Assembly: GCA_027486405.1 (NCBI GenBank)
Contig: JAIXPD010000029.1
Span: 1 to 64,000 of the forward strand
Length of the DNA: 64,000 nucleotides
Reading direction: 5' to 3'
DNA from: Azospirillum sp.
GTDB taxonomy: Bacteria > Pseudomonadota > Alphaproteobacteria > Azospirillales > Azospirillaceae
Positions 45,303-54,173 of this stretch are shown here, one piece after another. The position numbers and the translations under genes are program-made. The notes beneath the pieces were generated by a model. That model was given only the letters and a program-made list of their open reading frames with translations, had not been told where the DNA came from and made no database searches. Numbering within the stretch: position 1 is the first letter of the stretch; each line of letters begins with the position of its first letter.

Positions 45303-45971
45303 TTGGGCTACACGCTTGACTTCAGCGTCGTCATCGACGCGCTGCCATCCCTGCTGTGGGGGTGTCTGGCCACCATCGGCCTGGCGCTGTCCGGCATGAG
45401 CCTGGCGCTGGTCATCGGCGTGGCCGGGGTGGTGGCGCGGGGATCGAACCAACGCTGGCTGCGCGGGCTGGTGATCGGCTTTGTCGAGCTGATCCGCAAC
45501 ACGCCCTTTCTGGTGCAGATCTTCTTCCTGTTCTTCGCCCTGCCCCACATCGGCCTGACCCTGAACCCGACGGTGACGGCGATCCTGGCCCTGGGGCTGA
45601 ACGGCGGGGCCTACGCCATCGAAATCATCCGGGGCGGGGTGCAAAGCATCGACAAGGGGCAGATCGAAGCCGGTCTGGCGCTGGGCCTGCACAAGGGGCA
45701 GGTGTTCCGCATGATCGTGCTGAAACCGGCCTTGCGGGCGATATACCCGTCGTTGACCGGCCAATTCATCATGCTGACGCTGACATCGAGCATCTGTTCG
45801 GCCATCGCGGCCTATGAACTGACCTCCGTCGCCCAGCGGATCGAGTCCGACACCTTCCGCAGCTTCGAGGTCTATTTCACCATCACCGGCCTCTATCTGG
45901 CGATCTCCTGGCTGATGATGACCGGCTTCTCGGTCTTCTCCCGCCGCTACTTCAACTACCCGACCCGATAG
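45303..45971 (+). CDS. Polar amino-acid-type ABC transporter permease (first)
   Basis: 222-residue inner-membrane permease of the HisM/GlnP family with about five helices and the ATPase-contact loop EAGLALGLHKGQVFRMIVLK. The start is TTG 45303 with AGGGAGGA eight bases before it; no ATG fits. The second permease begins 11 bases after its stop. Context with quinate/shikimate catabolic genes suggests import of a cyclitol carboxylate or an aromatic precursor rather than an ordinary amino acid. Confidence 0.86.
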   Translation: MGYTLDFSVVIDALPSLLWGCLATIGLALSGMSLALVIGVAGVVARGSNQRWLRGLVIGFVELIRNTPFLVQIFFLFFALPHIGLTLNPTVTAILALGLNGGAYAIEIIRGGVQSIDKGQIEAGLALGLHKGQVFRMIVLKPALRAIYPSLTGQFIMLTLTSSICSAIAAYELTSVAQRIESDTFRSFEVYFTITGLYLAISWLMMTGFSVFSRRYFNYPTR

Positions 45972-45982
45972 GAGCGGCCGCG

Positions 45983-46639
45983 ATGGGAACCACATTCGGT
46001 CTGGGCGAGCTGGGTTTTCTGATCCAGGGCCTGAAATGGACGGTGCTGCTGGCCGCCATCGCCTTTGTCGGCGGCGGGATCGGCGGGTTGGGCGTGGCGC
46101 TGGCGCGCGTCTCCACCTCCAAGTGTCTGCGGCGGATCACCGGCGGCTACATCGCGCTGTTCCAGGGCACGCCGCTGCTGATGCAGCTCTTCGTCATCTA
46201 TTACGGCTTGGGGCTGCTGGGGCTGATGCTGCCCGCCTGGGTCGCCGTCGCCATCGCCTTCACCCTGCACGCCAGCGCCTTTCTCGGCGAAATCTGGCGC
46301 GGCGCGATCGAGGCGCTGCCCAAGGGCCAGTTCGAGGCCGCCCGCGCGCTGGGCCTGCATTACCTGCCCCGGATGCGCGACGTGATCCTGCCGCAGGCGC
46401 TGCGCATCGCCCTGCCCGCCACCATCGGCTTTCTGGTCCAGCTCATCAAGGGGACCTCGCTGGCCGCCATCGTCGGTTTCATCGAGTTGGCCCGCGCCGG
46501 TCAGATCGTGTCGAACCAGACCTACGCTCCGCTGCTCGTCTTCACCGTGGTCGGCGCGCTGTATTTCGCCCTGTGCTGGCCGCTGTCGCTCTACGGCTCG
46601 CGCATCGAAGGCCGGATCGCCCGCGCCACCGCCCGCTGA
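45983..46639 (+). CDS. Polar amino-acid-type ABC transporter permease (second)
   Basis: 218-residue HisQ/GlnP-family permease, partner of the one encoded just upstream. The EAA loop is EAARALGLHYLPRMRDVILPQ, and FQGTPLLMQLFVIYYGLGL is the conserved family stretch. The start ATG has GGAGCGG upstream. Two distinct permeases with one ATPase is the standard composition for this importer class. Confidence 0.86.
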   Translation: MGTTFGLGELGFLIQGLKWTVLLAAIAFVGGGIGGLGVALARVSTSKCLRRITGGYIALFQGTPLLMQLFVIYYGLGLLGLMLPAWVAVAIAFTLHASAFLGEIWRGAIEALPKGQFEAARALGLHYLPRMRDVILPQALRIALPATIGFLVQLIKGTSLAAIVGFIELARAGQIVSNQTYAPLLVFTVVGALYFALCWPLSLYGSRIEGRIARATAR

Positions 46640-46640
46640 T

Positions 46641-46690
46641 CCTGTTCGCCTGCCTTGTTCGTGTGCCTTGTTCGCTGCCCCTGTTCCTTG
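46641..46690 (+). repeat. Short degenerate tandem repeat (CCTTGTTCG units)
   Basis: Four imperfect units of 11-14 bases: CCTGTTCGCCTG, CCTTGTTCGTGTG, CCTTGTTCGCTGCC, CCTGTTCCTTG. The run fills most of the gap between the second permease gene and the binding-protein gene. Function unknown; possibly expansion of intergenic DNA by slippage. Confidence 0.7.
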
Positions 46691-46730
46691 CCGTCACCCT
46701 GCAACAGAAAAACCACGAGGAAGCGCCATC

Positions 46731-47579
46731 ATGACCGACACGCCGACCTTCCGCCCGTCCCGCCGCAGCGTTCTGGGGGCTGGCCTCGCCGCGCTCGCCG
46801 CCCCGGCCATCCTGGGCCTGCCGCGCAACGCCGTCGCCCAATCGCTCGCCGACATCAAGAGCAAGGGCAAGCTGGTCGTCGGCATCCAGGGCGACAACGC
46901 GCCGTGGGGCTTCGTCAACACCCAGGGCGTGCAGGAGGGGTTTGACGCCGACATCGCCAAGCTGTTCGGCAAGCAACTGGGCCTGCCGGTGGAATTCGTG
47001 CCGACGGCGGTCGCCAACCGCATCCCCGCCCTGGTGACGGGCCGCGTCGACATCCTGTTCGCCACCATGGGCATGTACCCCGACCGCGCCAAGTCGATCC
47101 AGTTTTCCAAGCCCTACGCCGCCAACGACATCATCCTGGTGGCGGCCAAGGGCACGGCGATCACCACCCCGGCCGACATGAAGAACTTCGCCATCGGCGT
47201 CGCCCGGTCGAGCGCGCAGGACACCGCCGTGACCAAGGTTGCCCCGGAAGGCACGACGATCCGCCGCTTCGACGACGACGCCGCCACCATCCAGGCCCTG
47301 CTGTCCGGGCAGGTGCAGGCGGTCGGTGCCAACCAGTTCTACCCGCAGCGCCTGAACAAGTCGCAGCCCGGCGCCTATGAACGCAAGCTGGACTTCGTGC
47401 GCCAATACAACGGGGCGGGGACCCGTCTGGGCCAGAAGGAATGGAACGAGACGGTCAACGCCTTCATCGACACCATCAAGGCGAACGGCGAGTTGGCCAA
47501 GGTCTACCAGACCTGGATGGGCTTCCAGCCGCCGGAATTCCCGGCCTCGCTGGACGGCGTGCCCTTCACCGTGGGCTGA
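46731..47579 (+). CDS. ABC transporter periplasmic binding protein (SBP_bac_3 family)
   Basis: 282 residues with a twin-arginine-like signal ([20 protein letters not shown], cut near AVAQ). The SBP_bac_3 fold shows as [35 protein letters not shown] and [20 protein letters not shown]. In amino-acid receptors the ligand pocket normally has an Arg after the TxTxxR block; here the corresponding block reads [13 protein letters not shown]. The ligand may be quinate or shikimate by context; a plain amino acid is the alternative. ATG 46731 follows GAGGAAG. Confidence 0.88.
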   Translation: MTDTPTFRPSRRSVLGAGLAALAAPAILGLPRNAVAQSLADIKSKGKLVVGIQGDNAPWGFVNTQGVQEGFDADIAKLFGKQLGLPVEFVPTAVANRIPALVTGRVDILFATMGMYPDRAKSIQFSKPYAANDIILVAAKGTAITTPADMKNFAIGVARSSAQDTAVTKVAPEGTTIRRFDDDAATIQALLSGQVQAVGANQFYPQRLNKSQPGAYERKLDFVRQYNGAGTRLGQKEWNETVNAFIDTIKANGELAKVYQTWMGFQPPEFPASLDGVPFTVG

Positions 47580-47585
47580 ACGCGC

Positions 47586-47619
47586 CGGGTGCCAGCGCCA
47601 CCGGCGGCGCTGGCACCCG
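47586..47619 (+). terminator. Strong intra-operon hairpin after the binding-protein gene
   Basis: CGGGTGCCAGCGCC pairs perfectly over 14 bases with GGCGCTGGCACCCG, leaving a six-base loop, six bases after the stop. There is no T-tract and the operon continues, so by analogy with malE and similar genes it probably partly terminates transcription or protects the upstream mRNA, keeping the binding protein in excess over the ATPase. Confidence 0.75.
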
Positions 47620-47654
47620 CCACCGCCGGTCCTCCGCTCCCCGCGTTTCTTCCG

Positions 47655-47705
47655 TTTTCGCGCCCCCTTTTCGTGCCCCCCCTTTCCGTGCCCCCCTTTC
47701 CGTGC
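47655..47705 (+). repeat. Pyrimidine-rich tandem repeat before the ATPase gene
   Basis: Units TTTTCGCGCCCCC, TTTTCGTGCCCCCCC, TTTCCGTGCCCCCC and a partial TTTCCGTGC follow each other without gaps. The C-runs of variable length make this a likely slippage site. It lies just before the ribosome site of the ATPase gene, where length changes could alter its expression. Confidence 0.75.
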
Positions 47706-47719
47706 AGGACACCCGCGCC

Positions 47720-48505
47720 ATGCCGTCCACCGCCACCCACACCGTTGACGCTTCTGACACCGCCGACGCGCCCCTGATCGTGATGGAGAACGTCAACAAA
47801 TGGTACGGGGCCTATCACGCCCTGCGCGACGTCAACCTGTCGGTGCGGCGGGGGGAAAAGATCGTGCTGTGCGGCCCGTCCGGATCGGGCAAGAGCACGC
47901 TGATCCGCTGCATCAACCACCTGGAAACCATCAAATCCGGGCGGATCACCGTGGACGGCGTGCGGCTGGACGAAAGCAGCCGCAGCGTGGACGCGGTGCG
48001 CAGCGAGGTCGGCATGGTGTTCCAGAACTTCAACCTGTTCCCGCACATGACCGTGTTGCAGAACTGCACGCTGGCCCCGATGCGGGTGCGCGGGGTGACG
48101 GCCGCCGCCGCCGAGGCCACCGCCAAACGCTTTCTGGAACGGGTGCGCATCGCCGAACACGCCCACAAATACCCGGCCCAACTGTCGGGCGGGCAGCAGC
48201 AGCGCGTGGCCATCGCCCGCGCGCTGTGCATGGAACCCAAGGTGATGCTGTTCGACGAGCCGACCTCCGCGCTCGACCCCGAAATGGTCAAGGAGGTGCT
48301 GGACACCATGGTGTCGCTGGCGCGCGACGGCATGACCATGGTCTGCGTCACCCACGAGATGGGCTTTGCCCGGCAGGTCGCCGACCGCGTGATCTTCATG
48401 GCCGACGGCCAGATCCTGGAACAGGCCGACCCGGAGAGCTTCTTCCGCCACCCGACCCACCCGCGCGCCCGCAGCTTCCTCGGCGAGATCCTCGCCCACC
48501 ACTGA
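47720..48505 (+). CDS. Polar amino-acid-type ABC transporter ATP-binding protein
   Basis: 261-residue GlnQ/HisP-family ATPase energising the two permeases upstream. Walker [11 protein letters not shown]-loop [16 protein letters not shown], signature [15 protein letters not shown], Walker [16 protein letters not shown] and switch His in CVTHEMGFA are all intact. ATG 47720 adds about 20 variable residues before the conserved MENVNKWYG, whose own ATG (47783) is an alternative start. Confidence 0.9.
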   Translation: MPSTATHTVDASDTADAPLIVMENVNKWYGAYHALRDVNLSVRRGEKIVLCGPSGSGKSTLIRCINHLETIKSGRITVDGVRLDESSRSVDAVRSEVGMVFQNFNLFPHMTVLQNCTLAPMRVRGVTAAAAEATAKRFLERVRIAEHAHKYPAQLSGGQQQRVAIARALCMEPKVMLFDEPTSALDPEMVKEVLDTMVSLARDGMTMVCVTHEMGFARQVADRVIFMADGQILEQADPESFFRHPTHPRARSFLGEILAHH

Positions 48506-48577
48506 GCCGCGCGCCGGTTTCCATCCCCCGATCCACCCCGTTTCGTCCCGACCGATCCAGCCCCGGCAGGAGATCGC

Positions 48578-49030
48578 ATGAGCCGTCTTGTCTATATTCT
48601 GAACGGGCCGAACCTGAATCTGCTGGGCAAGCGCCAGCCGGAGATTTACGGGCGGGCCACGCTGGCCGATGTGGAGGCCGACTGCCGCGCGCTGGCCGGG
48701 GAACTCGGCCTGACGCTGCGTTTCCACCAGAGCAACCGCGAGCATGAGCTGATCGACTGGATCCACGAGGCGCGCGAGGACGCGGGCGGGATCGTCATCA
48801 ACCCCGCCGCCTTCACCCACACCTCCGTCGCCATCCTCGACGCGCTGAACGCCTTCGACGGGCCGGTGATCGAGCTGCACATCTCCAACGTCCACAAACG
48901 CGAACCCTTCCGCCATCACTCCTTCGTCTCGGCGCGGGCCGATGGGGTGATGGCCGGGTTCGGCACCCAGGGCTATGGGCTGGCGCTGCGCCGGATCGCC
49001 CACCTGATCGACGCGCAGGCGGCGGCCTGA
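48578..49030 (+). CDS. aroQ: Type II 3-dehydroquinate dehydratase
   Basis: 150-residue dodecameric dehydratase interconverting 3-dehydroquinate and 3-dehydroshikimate. Diagnostic motifs: [17 protein letters not shown] with catalytic Arg19 and Tyr24, [12 protein letters not shown], and [17 protein letters not shown] with the catalytic histidine. Type II enzymes serve both the biosynthetic and the catabolic direction; its place between an importer and a dehydroshikimate dehydratase gene points to quinate breakdown. Confidence 0.93.
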   Translation: MSRLVYILNGPNLNLLGKRQPEIYGRATLADVEADCRALAGELGLTLRFHQSNREHELIDWIHEAREDAGGIVINPAAFTHTSVAILDALNAFDGPVIELHISNVHKREPFRHHSFVSARADGVMAGFGTQGYGLALRRIAHLIDAQAAA

Positions 49031-49072
49031 CCTGACACGCACCCGGTCCACAGACGGCCAGCGGAGACCACC

Positions 49073-50983
49073 ATGCCCACCCCGCCTTTCGTCAAATCCA
49101 TCGCCACCGTCTCCCTCAGCGGAACCCTGCCGGAAAAGCTGGAGGCCGCCGCCGCCATCGGGTTTGACGGGGTGGAGATCTTCGAAAACGACCTGCTGAC
49201 CTTCGACGGATCCCCCGCCGACGTGCGCCGCATCGCCGACGGGCTGGGGCTGGCGATCACCCTGTTCCAGCCCTTCCGCGATTTCGAGGCGATGCCCGAC
49301 CCGATCCGCGCCCGCAACCTCGACCGCGCCGAACGCAAATTCGACGTGATGGAGGCGCTGGGGACCGATCTGGTGCTGGTCTGTTCGAACGTGCAGCCAC
49401 ACGCCATCGACGACCCCGCCTGTGCCGCCGCCGATCTGGCGGAGATGGCCGAGCGCGCCCAGCGCCGGGGCCTGCGCGTGGGGTACGAGGCGTTGGCCTG
49501 GGGCCGCCACGTCAACCGCTGGCGTCAGGCGTGGGACATCGTGCAGCGGGCCGACCATCCGGCCCTGGGCCTGATCGTCGACAGCTTCCACACGCTGGCG
49601 CTGGAGGATGATTTTGCCGGTCTGGCCGATCTGCCGGGCGAGCGCATCTTCTTCGCGCAGTTGGCCGACGCGCCGAAGCTGTCGATGGACGTGCTGTCCT
49701 GGAGCCGCCATTTCCGCAACTTCCCCGGACAGGGGCAATTGCCGGTCGCGGGTTTCCTGAAAGCGGTGCTGGACTCCGGCTATCGCGGCCCGCTGTCGCT
49801 GGAGGTGTTCAACGACGAGTTCCGCGCCGCGCCCGCCCGGTTGACCGCGCTGGACGGTCTGCGCTCCCTCATCCACGCGGAGGCGGAGGCGGGTTATGGC
49901 CCCGGCCTGCCCGCCGCCCCGCAGTGCGACGGGGTGGAGTTCCTGGAATTCGCCGTCGATGCCACAGCCGGGGCGGCGCTGGCCGGGCTGCTGGGGCAAT
50001 TGGGCTTCCGCCACGCCGGTCATCACCGCTCCAAGGCGGTCGATCTCTACCGCCGGGGCGGGGTCAATCTGGTGCTGAACAGCGAGGAGGATTCGGCGGC
50101 GTCGGAGCATTTCCAGATGCACGGCCCCTCGGTCTGCGCCATGGCCTTCCGGGTGGACGACGCGCAGCGGGCGATGGAGCGGGCCGAGGCGCTGAAATGC
50201 CTGTCCTGGCGCGAGCGCGTCGGTGAAGGCGAACGCCGCATCCCGGCGCTGCGCGCGCCCGACGGCACGCTGATCTATCTGGTCAACGACGACCCCGCCG
50301 GGCGCAGCATCTGGGAGGATGATTTCCATCTGTTGCCGGGGGCCGACGACGCGAACAGCCCGGCCACCGGGACCCTGTCCGGCATCGACCACATCGCCCA
50401 GGCGCTGCCCTTCGGGCGGATGGACGGTTTCGTCCTGTTCTACCGCACCGTCTTCGGCTTCCTGCCCGATGGGCTGTGGGAGCTGCCCGACCCGTATGGC
50501 CTGATCCGCAGCCGGGCGCTGGTCAGCCCCGATGCCGCACCGGGGCGCGGGGTGCGGCTGCCGCTGAACATCTCGGAAAGCCGCCGGACGGCGACCGGGC
50601 GGTTCGTCGGGGCCACCGCCGGGGCGGGCGTGCACCACATCGCCTTCGCCAGCCCCGACATCGCCCCGGTGGTGGAAGGCGGGCTGGCGGCGGGCGTGCC
50701 CTTCCTGCCGATCCCGGCCAATTATTACGACGATCTCGCGGTCAAACACCCGCTGGACGACGGCGCGCTCGACGGGCTGAAGCGGCGCGAGTTGCTCTAC
50801 GACCGCGACGGCGCGGGCGAGTTCCTTCACGCCTACACCGACAGTTTCGACGAGCGTTTCTTTTTCGAGGTGGTGGAGCGGTGCGGCGATTACCGCCAGT
50901 TCGGCGCGGTCAACGCCCCGGTGCGCATGGCGATCCAGGCGCAGTTGCGGGAAGACCGCTGGCCCGAACGCTACCTCGACTGA
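49073..50983 (+). CDS. quiC: 3-dehydroshikimate dehydratase, QuiC1-type fusion with HPPD-like domain
   Basis: Converts 3-dehydroshikimate to protocatechuate. The 636 residues match the QuiC1 fusion length. The N-terminal TIM barrel (1-270, xylose isomerase-like) carries the metal ligands Glu139 (VGYEAL), Asp170 (LIVDSFH), Gln196 (FFAQLAD) and Glu244 (LSLEVFND). The C-terminal half (about 285-630) is a two-module VOC/4-hydroxyphenylpyruvate dioxygenase-like region. It follows aroQ by 42 bases. No protocatechuate dioxygenase gene is in the window, so ring cleavage must be encoded elsewhere. Confidence 0.92.
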   Translation: MPTPPFVKSIATVSLSGTLPEKLEAAAAIGFDGVEIFENDLLTFDGSPADVRRIADGLGLAITLFQPFRDFEAMPDPIRARNLDRAERKFDVMEALGTDLVLVCSNVQPHAIDDPACAAADLAEMAERAQRRGLRVGYEALAWGRHVNRWRQAWDIVQRADHPALGLIVDSFHTLALEDDFAGLADLPGERIFFAQLADAPKLSMDVLSWSRHFRNFPGQGQLPVAGFLKAVLDSGYRGPLSLEVFNDEFRAAPARLTALDGLRSLIHAEAEAGYGPGLPAAPQCDGVEFLEFAVDATAGAALAGLLGQLGFRHAGHHRSKAVDLYRRGGVNLVLNSEEDSAASEHFQMHGPSVCAMAFRVDDAQRAMERAEALKCLSWRERVGEGERRIPALRAPDGTLIYLVNDDPAGRSIWEDDFHLLPGADDANSPATGTLSGIDHIAQALPFGRMDGFVLFYRTVFGFLPDGLWELPDPYGLIRSRALVSPDAAPGRGVRLPLNISESRRTATGRFVGATAGAGVHHIAFASPDIAPVVEGGLAAGVPFLPIPANYYDDLAVKHPLDDGALDGLKRRELLYDRDGAGEFLHAYTDSFDERFFFEVVERCGDYRQFGAVNAPVRMAIQAQLREDRWPERYLD

Positions 50984-51038
50984 CCCCGATCCCTTGTTCC
51001 GACGGGCTTCCTCGGGCTTTCACGGAAAGACGACCATC

Positions 51039-51920
51039 ATGACCCACGCACCGCAAGCCGCCCGCGTTCGCGCCCCGTCCATCATCGTCGGCCTGATCGG
51101 TGCCGGCATCCAGGCGTCGCGCACCCCGCCGATGCACGAGCAGGAGGCCGACGCGCTGGGCCTGCGCTACATCTACCGCCTGATCGACCTGGATCGGCTG
51201 GGGGTGGGCGTGGACGCGCTGCCCGATCTGCTGGCGGGGGCGGAGCGCATGGGCTTCACCGGGCTGAACATCACCTACCCGTGCAAGCAGGCGGTGATTC
51301 CGCTGTTGGACGAGCTGTCGGACGACGCCCGCGCCATCGGCGCGGTCAACACGGTGGTGCTGCGCGACGGGCGGCGGATCGGCCACAACACCGACTGTTC
51401 CGGCTTCGCCGAAAGCTTCCGGCGCGGCTTGGCCGACGCCCCGCGCGCCCGCGTCGTCCTGCTGGGGGCCGGGGGGGCCGGGGCCGCCGTCGCCCACGCC
51501 GCCCTCGGATTGGGGGTGGAGCGGCTGAGCCTGTTCGACGCCGACCCGGCCCGCGCGGTGGCGCTGGCCGACCAGCTCAACGCCCGGTTCGGCGACGGGC
51601 GGGCGGTGGCGATCACCGATCTGGCCCCGGCGGTGGCGCAGGCCGATGGCCTGATCCACGCCACCCCGACCGGCATGGCGAAGTTTCCCGGCCTGCCCCT
51701 GCCCGCCGATCTGCTGCACAGCGGCCTGTGGGTGGCCGACATCGTCTATTTCCCGTTGGAAACCGCGCTGCTGCGCGAGGCCCGCGCGCGCGGCTGCCGC
51801 ACGCTGGACGGCGGCGGCATGGCGGTGTTCCAGGCCAGCGACGCCTTCCGCCTGTTCACCGGGGTGGAGCCGGACCCCGAACGCATCCGCGCCCATTTCG
51901 CCGCGATGGGGACCGATTGA
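51039..51920 (+). CDS. Shikimate/quinate dehydrogenase (AroE/QsuD-like)
   Basis: 293 residues. N-terminal substrate domain: SRTPPMHEQEADALGLRY in place of the usual SxS motif of biosynthetic AroE, and FTGLNITYPCKQAVIPLLDE with the catalytic lysine. NAD-binding loop LLGAGGAGAAVAHAAL, then LFDADPARA: an acidic residue at the end of the second strand favours NAD over NADP, as expected for catabolic quinate/shikimate dehydrogenases of the QsuD type. GHNTDCSGF carries the substrate Asp. It ends the catabolic operon and converges on the siderophore operon. Confidence 0.85.
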   Translation: MTHAPQAARVRAPSIIVGLIGAGIQASRTPPMHEQEADALGLRYIYRLIDLDRLGVGVDALPDLLAGAERMGFTGLNITYPCKQAVIPLLDELSDDARAIGAVNTVVLRDGRRIGHNTDCSGFAESFRRGLADAPRARVVLLGAGGAGAAVAHAALGLGVERLSLFDADPARAVALADQLNARFGDGRAVAITDLAPAVAQADGLIHATPTGMAKFPGLPLPADLLHSGLWVADIVYFPLETALLREARARGCRTLDGGGMAVFQASDAFRLFTGVEPDPERIRAHFAAMGTD

Positions 51921-51929
51921 ACCGGGGCG

Positions 51930-52241
51930 TCAGCGCGGGTCCGCCGTCCGATCCGGGCGGCTCATCGCCGTGATGCCCGCCGCCACCGACAGCGCCGCCA
52001 CCGACAGCGCCAGCGTCCACAGCAGCAGGCCAAAGCCCACACCCTGGTGGCGCACCGCGACCGACAGGGCGGCGGCCAGGCAGAGCGCGGCGGCCAGCCG
52101 CAGCCGCGTCACCAACCGGCGCGGCGGGTCGCGGCGGCGATCCACCAAATCGCCCCAATGACGCCCCACCGTCAGCGCCAACCCGGCAAAGGCCAGACCG
52201 CACAGCCCAAACACCGTCACCATCGCCCATGCGTCAGACAT
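51930..52241 (-). CDS. DUF3325-family small membrane protein
   Basis: 103 residues with three hydrophobic segments (about 5-25, 47-64, 68-90) and a basic cytoplasmic loop DRRRDPPRRLVTRLR. Such proteins are found with PepSY-type and DUF3649 proteins beside siderophore receptor genes, as here. The role is unknown, probably in iron-siderophore reduction or transport across the inner membrane. Its start overlaps the PepSY gene end by eight bases. Confidence 0.7.
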   Translation of the reverse strand: MSDAWAMVTVFGLCGLAFAGLALTVGRHWGDLVDRRRDPPRRLVTRLRLAAALCLAAALSVAVRHQGVGFGLLLWTLALSVAALSVAAGITAMSRPDRTADPR

Positions 52242-53829
52242 GATCCGTCGCCTCCGTCATCGTCAGGGCGGATGCGCCCGGGCGGTGAGACTGGCGGTGG
52301 GACAGGCGGCGGGCCACCCGCCACGCCGTCCAGGCCGTCAACGCCAACACCGCATCCACCCCCAGCACCGGCCAATCGCCCAGCGCGATGGCGCGCAGCG
52401 GGTGTTCGCCCGTGGTGAGCCAGTTCAACCCCACACAAGCCCCGGCGAGCGCGGCCACCGCCGAGCACTGCGCCGCCCAGGGCGGATCACGCCGGGTGCG
52501 GATGGCGGCGTGGATGGCGCTGCCGATCCAGGCCAGAAAGAACAGCCCGGCCTCAACCAGCTCGCGCGACGGCACGTCGGCGGGCAACAGCCGGTTGGCG
52601 GCCATCATCGCCAGCGTCGCGATCAACAGCCCGGTGATGCTGCCGCAGGCCAAGGCCCCGACGCTGCGCCACCCGAGTCCGACCACGGCGGTGTCGGCCA
52701 CCCGGCGTTTCTCCAGCCAATACAGCAGGCCGGTGCCGATCAGCGCGCACCCGCTCAGGCCGAACAGGAAATAGAGCCAACGCAGCGGCCAATGGTCGAA
52801 CGCCGCGAAATGCAGGCCGGACAACAGCCGGTGCGTGGCCACCACCGGGCCGGGCCGCTGGTGCTTCAGCAGGGCACCGGTCACGCCGTCGAAAAAGATC
52901 GGCTCGACGTCCAGGCTCAGGCGGTCGCCGGTGTCGCGGTTCAGGCGCACGACCGACGCGGCGTCGCCCGCGTTGATGACGAAGACCACCGCCGCCTCCC
53001 CCCCGCCCCACAGGCGCTTGGCCTCCGCCAGCATCGGGTCGAGCGGGGCGAGCGGGGCCGGGGTTCCGCTGCGCGGGCGGCTGTAATTGCCCAGGGCGTC
53101 GTCGTAGAAACGCTGCACGTCGCCGTCATAAAGGGCGTTCACCCCGGCGGGCAGCACCATCGGCAGGATGATGACGATCCCGGTGAAGGAGATCATCAGA
53201 TGGAAGGGCAGCACCAGAACGCCGGTCAGGTTGTGCAAATCCAGCAGCGACCGCCGCAACTGCCCCCAACTGCGGAAGGTGAAGAAGTCCTTGAAGATGC
53301 GGGCATGGATGATGATTCCGGAGATCAGACCGGCCAGCATCGCCACGGTGGCGAAGGACACGATCCAATAGCCGACGAAACCCGCCCGCAGATGCAGGCT
53401 GTAATGCAGCGGGTAAAAGAAGGAGGTCGCCCCCAGCGTGCCGACCGGCGGCAGCAACCGCCCGTCCGCCGTCGCCATGCCGCCGGACACCCCGCCGTCG
53501 GTGCGCACGCGCAGCGCCATCGCCGGACGGCGGGCGTCGGGCAATTTGGCGTACCAGTCGCGCAGCCCCCGCCCGGCGGCGAGCTGCTCCACCACCGGCA
53601 GGACGTGGCGGTCGAGCGAGAACGGCGCGTCCGGCGCGGGCGCGCCCACAGCGCCGATGCGGGTGTCGGGCATCATCCAGCGGTCGATCTCGTCGGCGAA
53701 GACCGCCAGCGACCCCATGAAGAAGATCAGCATCAGCAACCCGCCGAGCGTCACCCCCGCCCAGGTGTGCGGCCACAGCATCGCGGCGCGCAGCGCCGGG
53801 CTGATGAGCGTGCGCTTTTTCGTGCTCAT
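52234..53829 (-). CDS. PepSY-associated transmembrane protein (probable ferri-siderophore reductase component)
   Basis: 531-residue inner-membrane protein with four conserved PepSY_TM helices and several further C-terminal helices. Paired histidines within helices (PLHYSLHLRAGF, IIHARIFKDFF, DLHNLTGVLVLPFHLMISF, RLLSGLHFAAFDHWPLRWLY) suggest haem-b ligation, as in FoxB/FegB-like proteins that reduce ferri-siderophores. ATG 53829 overlaps the DUF3649 stop by four bases; a longer frame to 53931 is antisense-like. The function is inferred from family and from its place behind the siderophore receptor. Confidence 0.8.
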   Translation of the reverse strand: MSTKKRTLISPALRAAMLWPHTWAGVTLGGLLMLIFFMGSLAVFADEIDRWMMPDTRIGAVGAPAPDAPFSLDRHVLPVVEQLAAGRGLRDWYAKLPDARRPAMALRVRTDGGVSGGMATADGRLLPPVGTLGATSFFYPLHYSLHLRAGFVGYWIVSFATVAMLAGLISGIIIHARIFKDFFTFRSWGQLRRSLLDLHNLTGVLVLPFHLMISFTGIVIILPMVLPAGVNALYDGDVQRFYDDALGNYSRPRSGTPAPLAPLDPMLAEAKRLWGGGEAAVVFVINAGDAASVVRLNRDTGDRLSLDVEPIFFDGVTGALLKHQRPGPVVATHRLLSGLHFAAFDHWPLRWLYFLFGLSGCALIGTGLLYWLEKRRVADTAVVGLGWRSVGALACGSITGLLIATLAMMAANRLLPADVPSRELVEAGLFFLAWIGSAIHAAIRTRRDPPWAAQCSAVAALAGACVGLNWLTTGEHPLRAIALGDWPVLGVDAVLALTAWTAWRVARRLSHRQSHRPGASALTMTEATDHV

Positions 53830-54173
53830 GGCAACGGGATCCCGATCAGGCGGGAGGCGGCCATCATCACGATGCCGCCGCCGCCCAGAACCGCCCAGCC
53901 GATGGCGGCGCGCGGAACCGCGAAGGCCCACAACGCCGTCATCGGCAGGATCAGCAAGGACAACAGGCTGGCCGCCGTCACGGCTTCCGCCGGGGCCAAC
54001 CCGATCAACACCCCCAGCTCCGCCCCGAAGGCCGCCAGCCCCCAGGCAAAGCCGTAGGCCCCGAAGACGGCCGCCGTCACCCGCGCGGCGGTCGTCCAGG
54101 CCGGGCGCGACGGGCGCGCCCCGCCGGAGGGGGACCGGCCCGTTCCGGCCCGGCGGACCGTCTTCGCGCCCAT
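53826..54173 (-). CDS. DUF3649-family small membrane protein
   Basis: 115 residues: a basic, proline-rich N-terminal tail of about 30 residues then three hydrophobic segments (AAVFGAYGFAWGLAAFGAEL; AVTAASLLSLLILPMTALWA; AIGWAVLGGGGIVMMAASRL). It is translationally coupled on both sides: its ATG overlaps the receptor stop and its stop overlaps the PepSY-protein start. DUF3649 members regularly occur in this receptor-DUF3649-PepSY-DUF3325 series; molecular function unknown. Confidence 0.7.
   Translation of the reverse strand: MGAKTVRRAGTGRSPSGGARPSRPAWTTAARVTAAVFGAYGFAWGLAAFGAELGVLIGLAPAEAVTAASLLSLLILPMTALWAFAVPRAAIGWAVLGGGGIVMMAASRLIGIPLP

Noticed and set aside
47504..50830. An 1108-codon minus-strand open frame across the ATPase, aroQ and quiC genes
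   Set aside because: It covers three well-supported plus-strand genes and has no domain or start signal of its own.
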